A stretch of DNA of 64,000 bases from NCBI GenBank assembly GCA_023333565.1, contig JAJKFH010000948.1:2554001-2618000 (forward strand), read 5' to 3'. The DNA comes from Puffinus mauretanicus (Eukaryota; Chordata; Aves; Procellariiformes; Procellariidae). The position numbers and the translations under genes are program-made. A model generated the notes under the pieces. It saw only the letters and a program-made list of their open reading frames with translations, was not told the DNA's origin and searched no databases. The stretch's first letter is position 1; each line of letters begins with the position of its first letter. Of this stretch, positions 1-12,699 are shown piece after piece.

Positions 1-92
1 AAAAAGATTGAATAATTTTGAGTGTTTCATTGAAAGGTTAAAATTTGTTTCCAATTGGAATTTATTGTTGTGATTTTTCCTTCTTTTCCAAG

Positions 93-257
93 ATTAAGAT
101 ACCATCTGAGATAGGCAATGTACTAAATGTGCTACTGGATGTGGTTTCTAGTATCAGTTCTCTTATCAATAAAGCCCACCATGTCATGGAAAACATTCCA
201 GAGTTCCTCCAAGGAATTCAAAATATTGGTGTGCTGGACATCTCTGCATTGCAGCAG
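93..257 (+). CDS. ABCA13: ABCA13 E1: extracellular domain segment
   Basis: This 55-codon, phase 0/0 exon follows a pyrimidine-rich acceptor (ttccttcttttccaag) and ends at a CAG|GTATGT donor. It encodes window residues 1-55, starting [10 protein letters not shown] and ending ISALQQ. The product is a hydrophilic, helix-prone stretch of the large extracellular domain, with no catalytic motif. It joins E2 in frame (ALQQ then FLQGG). The assignment depends on this linkage and on the ABCA13-like E2-E7 that follow. Another small phase-0 exon between E1 and E2 cannot be excluded. Confidence 0.78.
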
Positions 258-3200
258 GTATGTGTATGATTTCAATATGCGAACTTAATTCCCATTGTGA
301 GGTGCTTTGTTAGGGATGTGTGCTTAGTAAGGAGGAACACTAATAGAAATTGTGTCCTAGAAAGTTGGGAACTTAGAGAGAAGAGAGTCCATAGACCCTA
401 GGAAGATTCATTTGGTCTCTTTCAAGCACTTTTGAGACTATTGATGTGTTGTTTCCGTCATCCCTTTTTTGGTTAACTTGTGAGTTCATAACCTAAGTTA
501 ATATGGTGTTAGGCTACTGATTAATAACAGCATGTATTATCTGTGATTTGGAGATAGCCATGCCTTTTCTGCTAATGCTGTATTTTTTTTTTTTATGAGC
601 AGACTATTACTTTGTTTATAAGAAATAACTGTTTTTTTAAAGGGTAAGATTTCAAGATAGCATGTTCAGTTCTTGTATCTGCCATGGGTTTCTGTTTGTG
701 TCACTTAAGGTTTTTGTGTGATAGTTCTGCTTGATATTTAAAAAAAAGTGGCATGAGGTGAGTGAGGATATTTCTTTTGTCCCTTCCTTTAAGGGCAGTT
801 TCTGTGTGTGCATCTATACAGCTAACACAGTGGTGGATCTAGTATTAAATGAGAAAAAAGATTTCTCTTTCTAAGTAGGGTCTGATTCCATAAGAAGACC
901 TGCTGACCCCTATGGCATTACCTTCTGGATTTGCTATTCTGTGTGGAAAGTTTAGGATTGAATCTGGTTCTAAAATTGCAAACCTCTAAAAGATCCCTCA
1001 GTGGTAAATAGTGCAAACTGGTTTGGGACTACAGTACAGAGTAAACACTGCCTTAAATACTGTTTTCCCTAGTGATGAGAATTTTTCTTGAGATCTTCTA
1101 ATCTGTGTGACAAAGAGGCATGCTGTAAAATGCTGTTCTGTGCATATTAGTTTTGGTTGTGAGCCTCTCTTCTTTGGGGTGGCTCTTTGGCTGCCACAAT
1201 GTAAGGTGGCTTTCATCAGATGCTTACATCTTTTCTTAAACTAGTTCTCTTTGTGTCAGACTTTCCTTCGAACAAATGAAGTATTCTTTTTGGAGTGAAA
1301 TCCCAAAGTTGCTTATTTGGTAGGAGAACCTCTCAAAAGGTCCTGTTCAAAAAAAGTTTGCAAAGGAACAAATCGAACAGCAGAGGGCCATCTGGTCACA
1401 GTTTTAATCTTTGCTCCATGGCAACCCATATTATCCTGTAGTATAGCATAGATTAAACCTTGGAATTTTTGTTCCTTTTTACATCTTACCTTTTTTGGTC
1501 ACTTTTTTCTGACACCATCTTTATTTTCTTAGTTTTTGTTAATTCCTTGTTTTGTTAATTGCTGTTTGTTTTTGTCCCCTAACAATTTGTGGAGGATTAA
1601 AGAGTTAAAGTGTGTATTTCTTTTGTTAATAAATTAGATGTTTGATGTTTTGAAGAGCTCTTCTGTCTCTGTAACTTTTTCTCATTTTGCAGACTAGTAA
1701 AAGTTGTTTATTTTTAAGTATCCTTTCCTTTTCAGGTTCAACTAGATTTTTTCCTACTTTCCAGTAATACCTTTAACTATTGATTATTTTATTTGCTTCC
1801 TTTCTACAGTGGCCAAACTTGTGCTATTGAATAAGTGTGCTACTAAAGTGCAGATATTGTTTATACACTTTCCTCCTTAAATATTTTCTTCTATTTCCAA
1901 AAAAGTCCATCCTCCTGTATTTTTATTTTCATGATAACCAACAGCAAAGCAGTTCAGTGAGCTAGGAAGATTACCAAATAAAGTATGTAAAGCTTTAGAA
2001 AGTAAAAATATGTGGACCTTCAGCATAGAGTGAGACAGATTGTCTCCTTCATTAACTTCTAACTGAAAAAGTTATTTTGAAGTTGATTTAAAAAAAAAAT
2101 TAATTACTTCTATAATGAAAGAAGTAATAAAGTAATTGCCAATCATGCATGTGGATTTTTGTCTGAAAGACAAAATGAAAAGCAAGAAATACCTTTAAAA
2201 TATCTGTAAAATTTGAAGTTGAATTGGTGTGTTACATACTGTGTAATAAAAGGTGATGTAAAAACCTAAATATCTACCAGTCAGTAGTAATTGGAGTAGA
2301 GAGCCACATTCTACTGTTAACAACATTGGGTGAATGGATAAGTCCCTGAGAAAAAAAAAACTTCTGATTTTGATCATGATTTTTGCTTGTTTGTTTGCTG
2401 TTTGAAATTATTTGCTTATATTTCCATAGCTAATTTTTGGTATGTTTGTCGCTCATGAATAGATAAGCTGGAGGGGACTTGCTGAGTTACTCAATGCTGT
2501 CAGTTGTGAAAGGTGACCTCGTTCTGTAATCCCTCCACTAACTTGAACAAGTTCTTTATTAAAACTATAATTACTGAAAAGCCTCTTGGTGTTATAAATG
2601 TATAAAATTCTGACTTAAGTTTATCCGTGGCTGGTATGTTTACTTTTGTATCAAAAATATTCTGTAGCTTTTATAACCTCTCTGACTTGCCCATGTGTTT
2701 GTGGAAGGCCAGTCATAGTCCTGCTCTGTTTTGATTGGTTAAATAGATTCATTTTAGTACTTGTTTTGTTTGTTTTAGTTTTTTTCTTTTATAACAGGCT
2801 CTCAGTTGTCTCAGACATGCTAGTGTCATCTTTGCATGCTGTGTAAAGGTTAATCTTGAATGCTGGGGACAAGAAATGTATATAGTCTTTGAGGGGAATT
2901 ATGGCTGATGACTCTTGTAGTTCTGCTCATTCATGTCTATACCTACTAAAATGACTTTCTTAATCATGCATTCACCTTTTTCGTAAGCTGCATATATTTT
3001 TGTCTCTTACTTGATCAAGGATCAGTGATATACCCAGGTAAGCTCCATTTTATAACAGCATCTCATGATTTCAGTTGATAAATAATGTTTTGCATTGGCC
3101 CATATCTTTATATTTGATTTACTTTAAATTAGGTAATTGGTTTCTTGCCATTCTGATCTTCTTTTCTCCTGCAATGCCTTCTGGTATTAAATTGTAGGCA

Positions 3201-6200
3201 AATTTCAGTAATTTGCTTCTTTCAGGGCTAAAAATCTTATCACAGTGGATCTAAGATCAATCTTACAGGAATAGCACTAGTAACTTCTCTGTGATCCGTG
3301 TTTTCTTTCCTTTAAACAGGGTCCCTGCAATATCTTCTTAACACCATTTTTTACCCACCACATAGTTATTGGATTAATGCTAATTAATATTTTCTGGGAC
3401 AAGAACGTTAATTGGTTGTTAGAGTTCACCCATTTTAGACACAGCATATGTCTTTTTTTGGGAAAAAACACTTGCCTTCCCACATAAATATATTATATTG
3501 GTCTGGAATGATAATTTGATAATGCATTAAATTCTACTTCTCATATATTTTTTGTGTTTAACTGCTGTCCACTTTAAAATTTATTGTATATCTTGCCCTA
3601 TTAAACATCACAACGAGATATCCATTATTTCCTTGAGCATTATATCACTTATTCTAGAGTATAGATGACTTTTCTACTTTTCCTTCAAATATTGCCATCT
3701 AAATTTGATAGGCTTCTGAAAAATAATTTAACCAAATCAGCAATTTTGTCATTTTTTTTCCCCTGATTTTGTCAATTTCAGTATGATAAAGACTTTGTTT
3801 TGTTTATGGTTCTACCCAGAAGTAGGAATATCTATTTCTCTGCATTTGTTTCTTTTAGCCCTTTCATCAAATTTTGAATTATCTTTAACCTCCTTGTAGT
3901 TTTCCAGGAAAATTGCATTTTCTTTTTCTCTCTCTTAATGTAATGATCCTGAATTTATTTTATTTTTATGTGCAAGCTGTAACCTGGCTTGACTTTTAGG
4001 TTTCTTTTGTTGAATAGCTGATATTTCTACTCCACATGAATTTGTTTCTATTCATAATATTTTTTTTAAGCATACAGCTGTCCAATTAGGTCAGAAGCCC
4101 CTATGCTAGGAGGTTTTTGCCCCCATTTGAGAATCCATTTTCAGATAGCTTTTTAATCTTCAGAACTAGCCTTCCTCCTCCATGAATTTGTGGGAGCGTC
4201 TGGCTTGACTGATTACTTTGTTTGTAGGAGGCTGCTTGTTTGGATTCATCAGCCTTGATTACAGACCTACTTCTTTTAGTTTAAACTAGAACAACTGGAT
4301 CAAAGATAACCTTTTGTGAACATCCATCCTATATAGTTCTCCCACTTTATCAAAGCCAAATTTTAGGAAACATATCTTACTGAATCAGTGGATATTTAGT
4401 TAAAAGACAGTAAGTAGATTCAGTCTGTTGGTGGCAGCTTACCACATAAATATTCATTATTTGAATTTCAAGTTATTTTGATTGGAACTGGAATTAATTA
4501 GCAAGTTTGTGCTCTTTGACTGAAATAAACCTCATTTATTCTTCTAGTGCAAATAGTCACTAATAAGGATTCAAAACCACTTTTATTTAGCATTGTGCAT
4601 AAATAAAGTTTATTCCTCCAGTAAAGTCCATGCCAGCAGATTCATTCAATTGTTGTAGATGATGGTATTATGAAATCTGGATATTATTTATTTACTATGC
4701 TGTATGCTGAAACCGTATGCAAAAAGTCAGATTTTGGGAGCAGCCAACACTGAGTTTTAAGTAACACTTCCAGTATTCTTCCAGGATTACTAAAGAAGCA
4801 CCTGGCACTTCAGTAAATGCATTGATCAGGATAAACTGTTTCTAACAGCACAATCTCTAAACTGTCTGTGATTTATTCTTTATGTAAAGTGCTGTACTAC
4901 TTTGAAAATTGACCCTTCTGTTTAAAAAAAAAAATTCCAATCATAAAATGCTAATTTATTTCAGTGTCAGATGTGTTTGGTTGACATATCACAGTCTTTT
5001 TTCTATTTGCCAGTTGTGCAGTCTTCAAATTATATCTGATCGTCTAGATATGTTTTTCTGGGCAAACATCGCAACAGTAATGAGTATCAGGCGGGCCAAT
5101 GCATCCTTCAGTTATACTCTAGCAGCACATTGCCTTGCAGTTGTATCCTCTCCTAGAACTGCACACCGGTACAACCTTCCATGAGATACCAGTTACAACT
5201 GAGCATGTTATCTGAAAAATGAAGCTGCACAGGGGCGGCTGTTTTGTTTGTTTGTTTGTTTTGTTGGTTTTTGTTTGTTTGTTTGTTTTTTAATGTGGTG
5301 AACGATGTTGCTTAAGCTATAAAAGCAGTCAGATTGCTCTCTTTATTAGATGTACGCTAGTCATGAGCAAATGGCAATAATAAATGCTGGTATGACTCAA
5401 GTTGTGCAAAAACTAGAAGCACATCTAACAAATTAAAAGATGTACTTGAAAGATAGACTTTTAGGGCATGTGTACTTTAATTTTTTTTTTCTTCTTAGCC
5501 ACTGTTTTCATTGCAAACATTCATATGCAAAATGGTTTTGGTTATTTCTGTTGTCTTTGTGACACAGGAGTAATCTATCCGAAGAGCAGACTTTGTGAAA
5601 ACTGACATTGTAATCAATGAATCTGTTTCCAGTTCTCTTAATATTTTCATTTCTTTTCTGTCTAACTGATACACAGTATTTTTCAAAGTATTTTTCAAAC
5701 TTCAAAGTTTAATGTAGTACATTATGTAGTCTTCAATGTAGTCTTTCATCAAGTATCCTGGCAATTAAAACTGCATTACCGTTTTTTTTCCCCCCCATGA
5801 TAAAGGGGATCAGGAGAACAGAAAAGAGCACAGCAGGCCCTCATTCTTGTACGCAGTTTCAACAGTCCAATTTTGCCAATCTCCTTGGGTGCCATTATTG
5901 AGAGAACACCAGGGCTACTCCCTGAAGCTACTAAAAGCAACTTTGATTCATCCGTATGTCTGTTTGTTTGTTCTAGTTCTTGCAAGGTGGGCAGTTCAGA
6001 AGTTCAGCTGTTGGATCCCTGGAGTCTGTAATCAAGGCAGTGTGTAAAGAAGAATCTTCATTTTTCAGCAATGCAAACCTATTCATCGACATGCCCAGAA
6101 TCACGGGAATCTTGGAGGACAATATGGCAAAATATGGCATTCCTGAAGACTCAAGTAAGAAAAACTATCAATCACAAGTTGCATATATGCATTCAGAGTT

Positions 6201-9200
6201 TAGAGAAGTTTTTCCCTCGTAAATGGAAATGTTTATGTACTAGCTGACATCTCAGTTGACACTGTAATCCTGAGCACAAGGGTTGATCAAGAAAAGTTTT
6301 ATGGCTACGAGATAATTGTGGATGAGACACGAGTGATTCTGGTTGTTTTCTATCTTTGCAATTAATAAATAAGAATATTCCTATCTTAGAGACATATTTA
6401 TTAGAATTTTTAAAGCACTTGGTATTAAAAAGGTATCTTTGAGATACAAGATTAAGAATTTATTGCTGCATGCCTTTCTTCTGTTGAACACAAAGCTGTG
6501 GTATTATTGTGCAGTAAAATATGCAAGCCCTCTGCATAAAATAAGTTTTTTTAATAGTTGATATTCCTATACTCTTTATCAAGGGCCCAGAAAATCTCTT
6601 AGCTCTTAAATAATTTCACCTTTGCTCCCTTTCCTCAATATACATTTGACTTGATTAATTTTAATATCGTTAATAACCTTGTTAGTGCCTCAGTGGCCCT
6701 GTGCAAGAGAAGAATACAGTGATAGAGTGTCACTAGGGAAGGATCTGCGACTGTGAATCATGGGTCTATCATCTATCAGTTTCTACAGCCAGAAACTGAC
6801 TCTGGCTTGGCTGGGACCCTTGGGAAGGAGCCAAAGCTCTGCCCTAGCTTTCTTCACTTGTGTGTGGGATAGTAGTAAGAAGGCACCTCTGCTTTTCTTT
6901 TCTATTTGAAGAATGGAGTTAGCAGGATGGCTGATTAGAGAGATTGTTTGGGACTTAGTTTCTTTCAAAGCCGTTTAGGCCAGAAGCACTATCTGTTTCT
7001 TGATGATTTTTTTTTTTTTTTTTTCCAAATATTGTCACAACTCTGGAGTGTTGTAAGACCTTTACCTTAGGACCTTGAAATATCTTTAAAGCGTCAGTTA
7101 GTTCCAGCATTCCCATGAGTGAATTAATACTGTTTCCCATATTTTACAAATTGGTAAATGAGGCAATGGAAAATGAAAATAAAAAAATTTATATGAGACC
7201 ACAGAACCTTGTTTTGTACTCTCTCACACTGATTAACTTGTATGTATTTTGTGTACCAAACACTTGTCAATGACTTTCTGAAAATTACAGCAAACTCGGA
7301 TTAACAAGTCTTCTGTGTCTTTAGCATATTGATGTTTCTGACTGACCAGCTTAATTCTTTGCTGTCATTTAGCAATGATTGTGTTGAACAATGATTGTTT
7401 CCTTGAAGAAAGTAAAAATTTGGACAAAGAACTGAGTGTTCGTAATGATACATTTCTGACACTTGTTTCTTTAACTTTTGGCAGGAGTTTAAATGTTTTT
7501 GGCCTAGTTTTCGATTGTGTACAATAATTTGTGTTCCTTGAGGACTTAATGACATTATTTAATATTTCCTCACAGCACTGGAAATAGGATATTTCTAAAT
7601 CCACTCATAATAAATAATAAAAAGACCCAAAACACATAAGCTGGGCATAAAAATCTAAATGTTTCTCACAGGGAACTCATTGCCTTTACTTGAGTGCCAG
7701 TGTAGTGGGATTATCTTGGAAGCTATTCCTTGGATCCTAGTTCTGAAGGACATACCCTCTAATGCGTTAATAGCCCCATCTGATGTAGGAACATGTTTTT
7801 TGGTCAAGGAATGGAAAAGTCAGTTGATTACACATTTCAAATGAAGATGTTAAGTGTCATGACAATATTTTTCCCGTATTTTTGGTAGGTTCTTATGAAA
7901 TTATACAAATAAAAAAGTCTGTATTTGTGAAGGAATTTATGTATTCCTACTTCTTTCTTAAGTAGGAATAAAAAGCTACAGAACGACTGAGGGTGTGGAG
8001 TGAGTCTGTTTTTTTTTTAAGGTGACTCTTCCCTCCGCATTCATTTTGTGAGCAGAGGTTTTGCCTGTGTCCCTCCACTCTAAAATGCACTAATGTAACT
8101 TTTAGGATAGATGGGGATCACAGGCTGCTTTTCACAAATGTGAGAAGCTCTTTGGATTCTTATTCTTTTTTTCTTGCCTAGCGTTTAGAGTTCTGCATCC
8201 TCAACACTATCATAGGCCGTGGTTAAACAATTTTTATTCAGGGACCTGTAATGATTTCTTAGTGGCAGTTGGATGGTATTTGGCATGGTGCTGTGGCAGA
8301 TACTAAATTAAGAATCAAGCTTTTCTTTGAATTAAAAAAAAAAAAAATCCAACCTCACCTGTGTTGACTGTCTTAAATGTGAGTCTGTCTTTGTTTTTGC
8401 AGCTCCATTTTGCTTGAAGCTTTATCAGGAGATTTTGCAGTCTTCTAATGGGGCTTTACTATGGACTTTCCTAAAACCTTTATTACATGGGAAGATACTA
8501 TACAACTCAAACATCAACATGATTGACCTGGTGATGGAGAAGGTGATGTATCAAAAGAAACACTATTTCTGTTTATTGATTTGTCTTTGTACTTCATTTT
8601 AAAGGTCCACTTCTTTCAGGGTAGGTAGAAGCAATTGGATAATTGCCTTTCAGAAAACCGGATCCACCCTGCCCCCTGAGTTCTCACCTTGTTCCCACTT
8701 GAAGCTTAATATTTCTCTTAACTTTTATCCTACTTGTTACAGCAGTTTCACCTCAGTGTGAAAAGCAGAATTTTGTTCAAAGTCCCTTAAACCTTGTATA
8801 GAAAGATTAAAAAGAACACACTAGCAGAAGTGATGTGTGAATCATGCTGTATCAAGGTGTAGGATATATGTATTCCAAGTGGCCTTTTGCCCTCAACATT
8901 TTCTTGTGATGGGAACTCTAATGGGGCAGCATAGGGAGCTATGGGGAAGGGACACCCCAGGAACGAAAGCCTGTTCTGAGGGAGTCACTGAGCTGTGTTT
9001 AAAATAAAAAACAACCTACAGTAGAATCATAGAATCATTAAGGTTGGAAAAGACCTCTAAGATCATCAAGTCCAACCGTCAACCCAACACCACCATGCCC
9101 ACTAAACCATGTCCCTAAGCACCTCATCTACACGTCTTTTAAATACTTCCAGGGATAGAGAGTCAACCACTTCCCCAGGCAGCCTGTTCCAAGGCTTGAC

Positions 9201-12200
9201 CACTCTTTCGGTCAGGAAATTTTTCCTAATATCCAATCTAAACCTCCGTTGGTGCAACTTGAGGCCATTTCTTCTCGTCCTATCGCTAGTTACTTGGCAG
9301 AAGAGACCAACACCCACCTCGCTACAACCTCCTTTCAGGTAGTTGTAGAGTGCGATGAGGTCTCCCCTCAGCCTCCTCTTCTCCAGACTAAACAACCCCA
9401 GTTCCCTCAGCCGCTCCTCATAAGACTTGTGCTCCAGGCCTTTCACCAGCTTCGTTGCCCTCCTCTGGACACGCTCCAGCACCTCCATGTCCTTCTTGTG
9501 GTGAGGGGCCCAAAACTGAACACAGGATTCGAGGTGCGGCCTCACCAGTGCCGAGTACAGGGGCATGATCACCTCCCTGCTCCTGCTGGCCACACTATTT
9601 CTGATACAGGCCAGGATGCCGTTGGCCTTCTTGGCCACCTGAGCACACTGCCGGCTCATGTTCAGCTGGCTGTCAACCAGCACCCCCAGGTCCTTTTCCT
9701 CTGGGCAGCTTTCCAGCCACTCTTCCCCAAGCCTGTAGCGTTGCCTGGGGTTGTTGTGGCCGGAGTGCAGGACCCGGCACTTGGCCTTGTTGAACCTCAT
9801 ACAGTTGGCCTCAGCCCATCGATCCAGCCTGTCCAGGTCCCTCTGCAGAGCCTTCCTACCCTCGAGCAGATCAACACTCCCGCCCAGCTTGGTGTCGTCT
9901 GCAAACTTACTGAGGGAGCACTTGATCCCCTCATCCAGATCATTGATAAAGATGTTGAACAACACCAGCCCCAAAACTGAGGCCTGGGGAACACCGCTTG
10001 TGACCGGCCGCCAACTGAATTTAACTCCGTTGACCACAACTCTCTGGGCTTGGCCATCCAGCCAGTTTTTTACCCAGCAAAGAGTGCACCTGTCTAAGCT
10101 GTGAGCCGCCAGCTTCTCTAGGAGAATGCTGTGGGAGACAGTGTCAAAGGCTTGACTGAAGCCTTCTTGATTATGTTTCTAACACTAGCAGTATGAATGA
10201 CCAGTAGTAGCTGAGCTGCCATATGTGTGGATGCTGATGGCTTGATATTATTCACAGTTTTACTGTCTCTGCAGTTTTGGTATGGTAGATGCTCTGACTT
10301 GAGCATGATTATCTACAATGACAGGTTTATTTGTGACTAGCTTTGAGGCACTTCTGTAAGAGGAAGGATGATGCCTTATTTTAAGTACACATTAGGGTTC
10401 TGTGCAAATTTTGCATTTATCTTGCAAACATATGATTTTTACCAACTATTTACCAAATATATGATTTTTTACCAAATTAAGCCAAAAAGCACATACTAGA
10501 TAGCAGATACTAAGTAACTTTATAGCTTCTGCTGTGAATCGGAAAAAAGGTTTCAGTGATTTCACATTTTTGCAGTTAAACAACTTAAGTTGGGCAACAG
10601 GCCATCTCTCTGGAGTTGAATATAATTAAATTTTCAGTCAGCTAAAAATGAAGCTGCCTTTGGTATTTATAGATGGAAATTCTATAAAGAATGAGTTGTA
10701 AGAATTGATAAATATTCCAAATAATTTTGAATACCTAATTATATTATATGTTACAATGACATTTAGAATAATGCACTTAAGACATTTCCACATTATTTTG
10801 CCAATTAATATGCTAAAACTACATTCTTAAAAGCATCTGTAAGAAAGGTAAATCTCCTAACATATGGTGTGTTCCCCTATAGATCTTTTAGTGAAATCAA
10901 GACTGAGTAATACAATTCAGAATGAAGTTTGCTTGTGTGTTTGTTTCTTTTTTTTTTTTCTTTTTTTGTAATTCTCTGGAACAATACAAAGATTCTGGTA
11001 GATGCCTTTAGAACAATGTCTCATTCTCTTATGTATTCTCAGGCTCACAAAAGTTCCATCAGCTTATTCAGGAATCTGTGTAAATACACCCCCACCCTTC
11101 CCTCAAAACTAACAAGCAATTATGGATGTGTATCTGTTTATGTGTAAATATGAAAGTAGTAGCAATGTTTCTTCAACAATTTTTTCTTTTATTTTATTAC
11201 AGAAGCCTATCAGCTATTGCTTGAACAGAAACAAAATTTAAATGCAAATGCAAATTATTGTCCCAGGTATCTCAAACACAGCTACTAAAAACCGACCCTG
11301 TAGCCCTTACACAGTCAAATCTCCTACTGAAATTGGAACAGAAGTTCTAATGTCCTTTAGATTAAGTGACCAAATGGCAGCTATTTACTAGAATAAAAAA
11401 GTAGAGGATTAAAGCTAAAGAGAGCATTGATGTTTGTATACTAAGATATATTCTGTAAGTTTTTCACATCGACTGTTTTGTTTCAAGACTGTCTAATTGA
11501 TCATTCTTCGATAAATTGCGAGGTGGCTGGTTTTACCTATTGAGAAGTCAACAGTTCTTATGTGTAGAATAACAGTGACCATCACAGATACAGGCTGCAG
11601 TGCTGACTGAGAGCAAAAAAGTTCAGTGACAACCGGCATCCAGGAGTTCAAAAACCACGTGTGATGTCTTTGATCCTTACTTTCACAACTGAACTTTTTG
11701 CCACTGATGAGCTGATCTTATGAAAGTATTTCTTATTTCAAAAGATTCTCAGAGTTGTTCTTATATTCAGGCAATCACATTAGGACAACTTTGTGCTATT
11801 TCTTTCTAATTGGAACAGTCAGGATATATATACATATAAAAATAAATGTAGAAAGACAATTGAGAAATGAAAGAAAGAAAACTAGTCTAGTAAATTCATT
11901 AATTTCAGTTTCCTGCCTTTTCGTCTAGTACAATTAGAAAAATTGAAAATGAGTTGAGTAAGTTCTTATTCTAAACTTACATATCCTGCTGGCTTTGCAT
12001 AAGAACACTTGACTTGTCAGCCTGTTAAAAGATATCATTATAAAAGCAGTTCAATGAGCCCAAAATACCATTTTTATTCATTCTTACATCAGGAAGAGGC
12101 TTAGACATATTCAATCCATACAGGACCATAGTTGATATTGAAGACTAATTTTAATCAAAGGCAATATCCAGCCTAGGTGTTATAAAGAATATTTATTTTA

Positions 12201-12664
12201 ATGGATCTTCATTGATTAGGAAGAAGAGAACTTGAAGACAATTTCTATTAAACATCAAAGTCCAGCTAATCATTAGCATACAAACTCACAGGAGTTGCTT
12301 GACCATGTAAGATTGGGCATTTGTCTTGTCCTCGGTTCTGATTCCTACTGTAATCAGTAAAGGCTATATAGGGAAGAACAGAAGAACATGTCAGTAAAGT
12401 GATATTCCCCCCAAATACTGTCCCAACTTCCAAAAACTTAAATGTCAGCTTTCCAGGACTTCACTTCTATAACTTGTCCACTTGCTTTTTGAGCTCATAT
12501 AAACTCTTAGTATGTAGTGAGATGTTCTGCATCAACAACCTCTTCATCATTTGCTTGTTCTTCAGCTGATGCAACTTCTTTTTTGAAATCCTGTGTTTAT
12601 ATCTCCCAACTATATTTATTTCTATTCTCTATTTCCACTACTACTTTTTAATGTAATAATAATG

Positions 12665-12699
<35 letters not shown>

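Noticed and set aside
4909..5184. Open frame preceded by a pyrimidine-rich stretch and CAG, considered as an extra exon between E1 and E2
   Set aside because: No GT donor follows in the right place, the residues do not resemble ABCA13, and E1 and E2 already join in phase.
9249..10104. Long plus-strand open frames of 243 and 117 codons
   Set aside because: They are antisense to the CR1 reverse-transcriptase frame and have no protein family resemblance.
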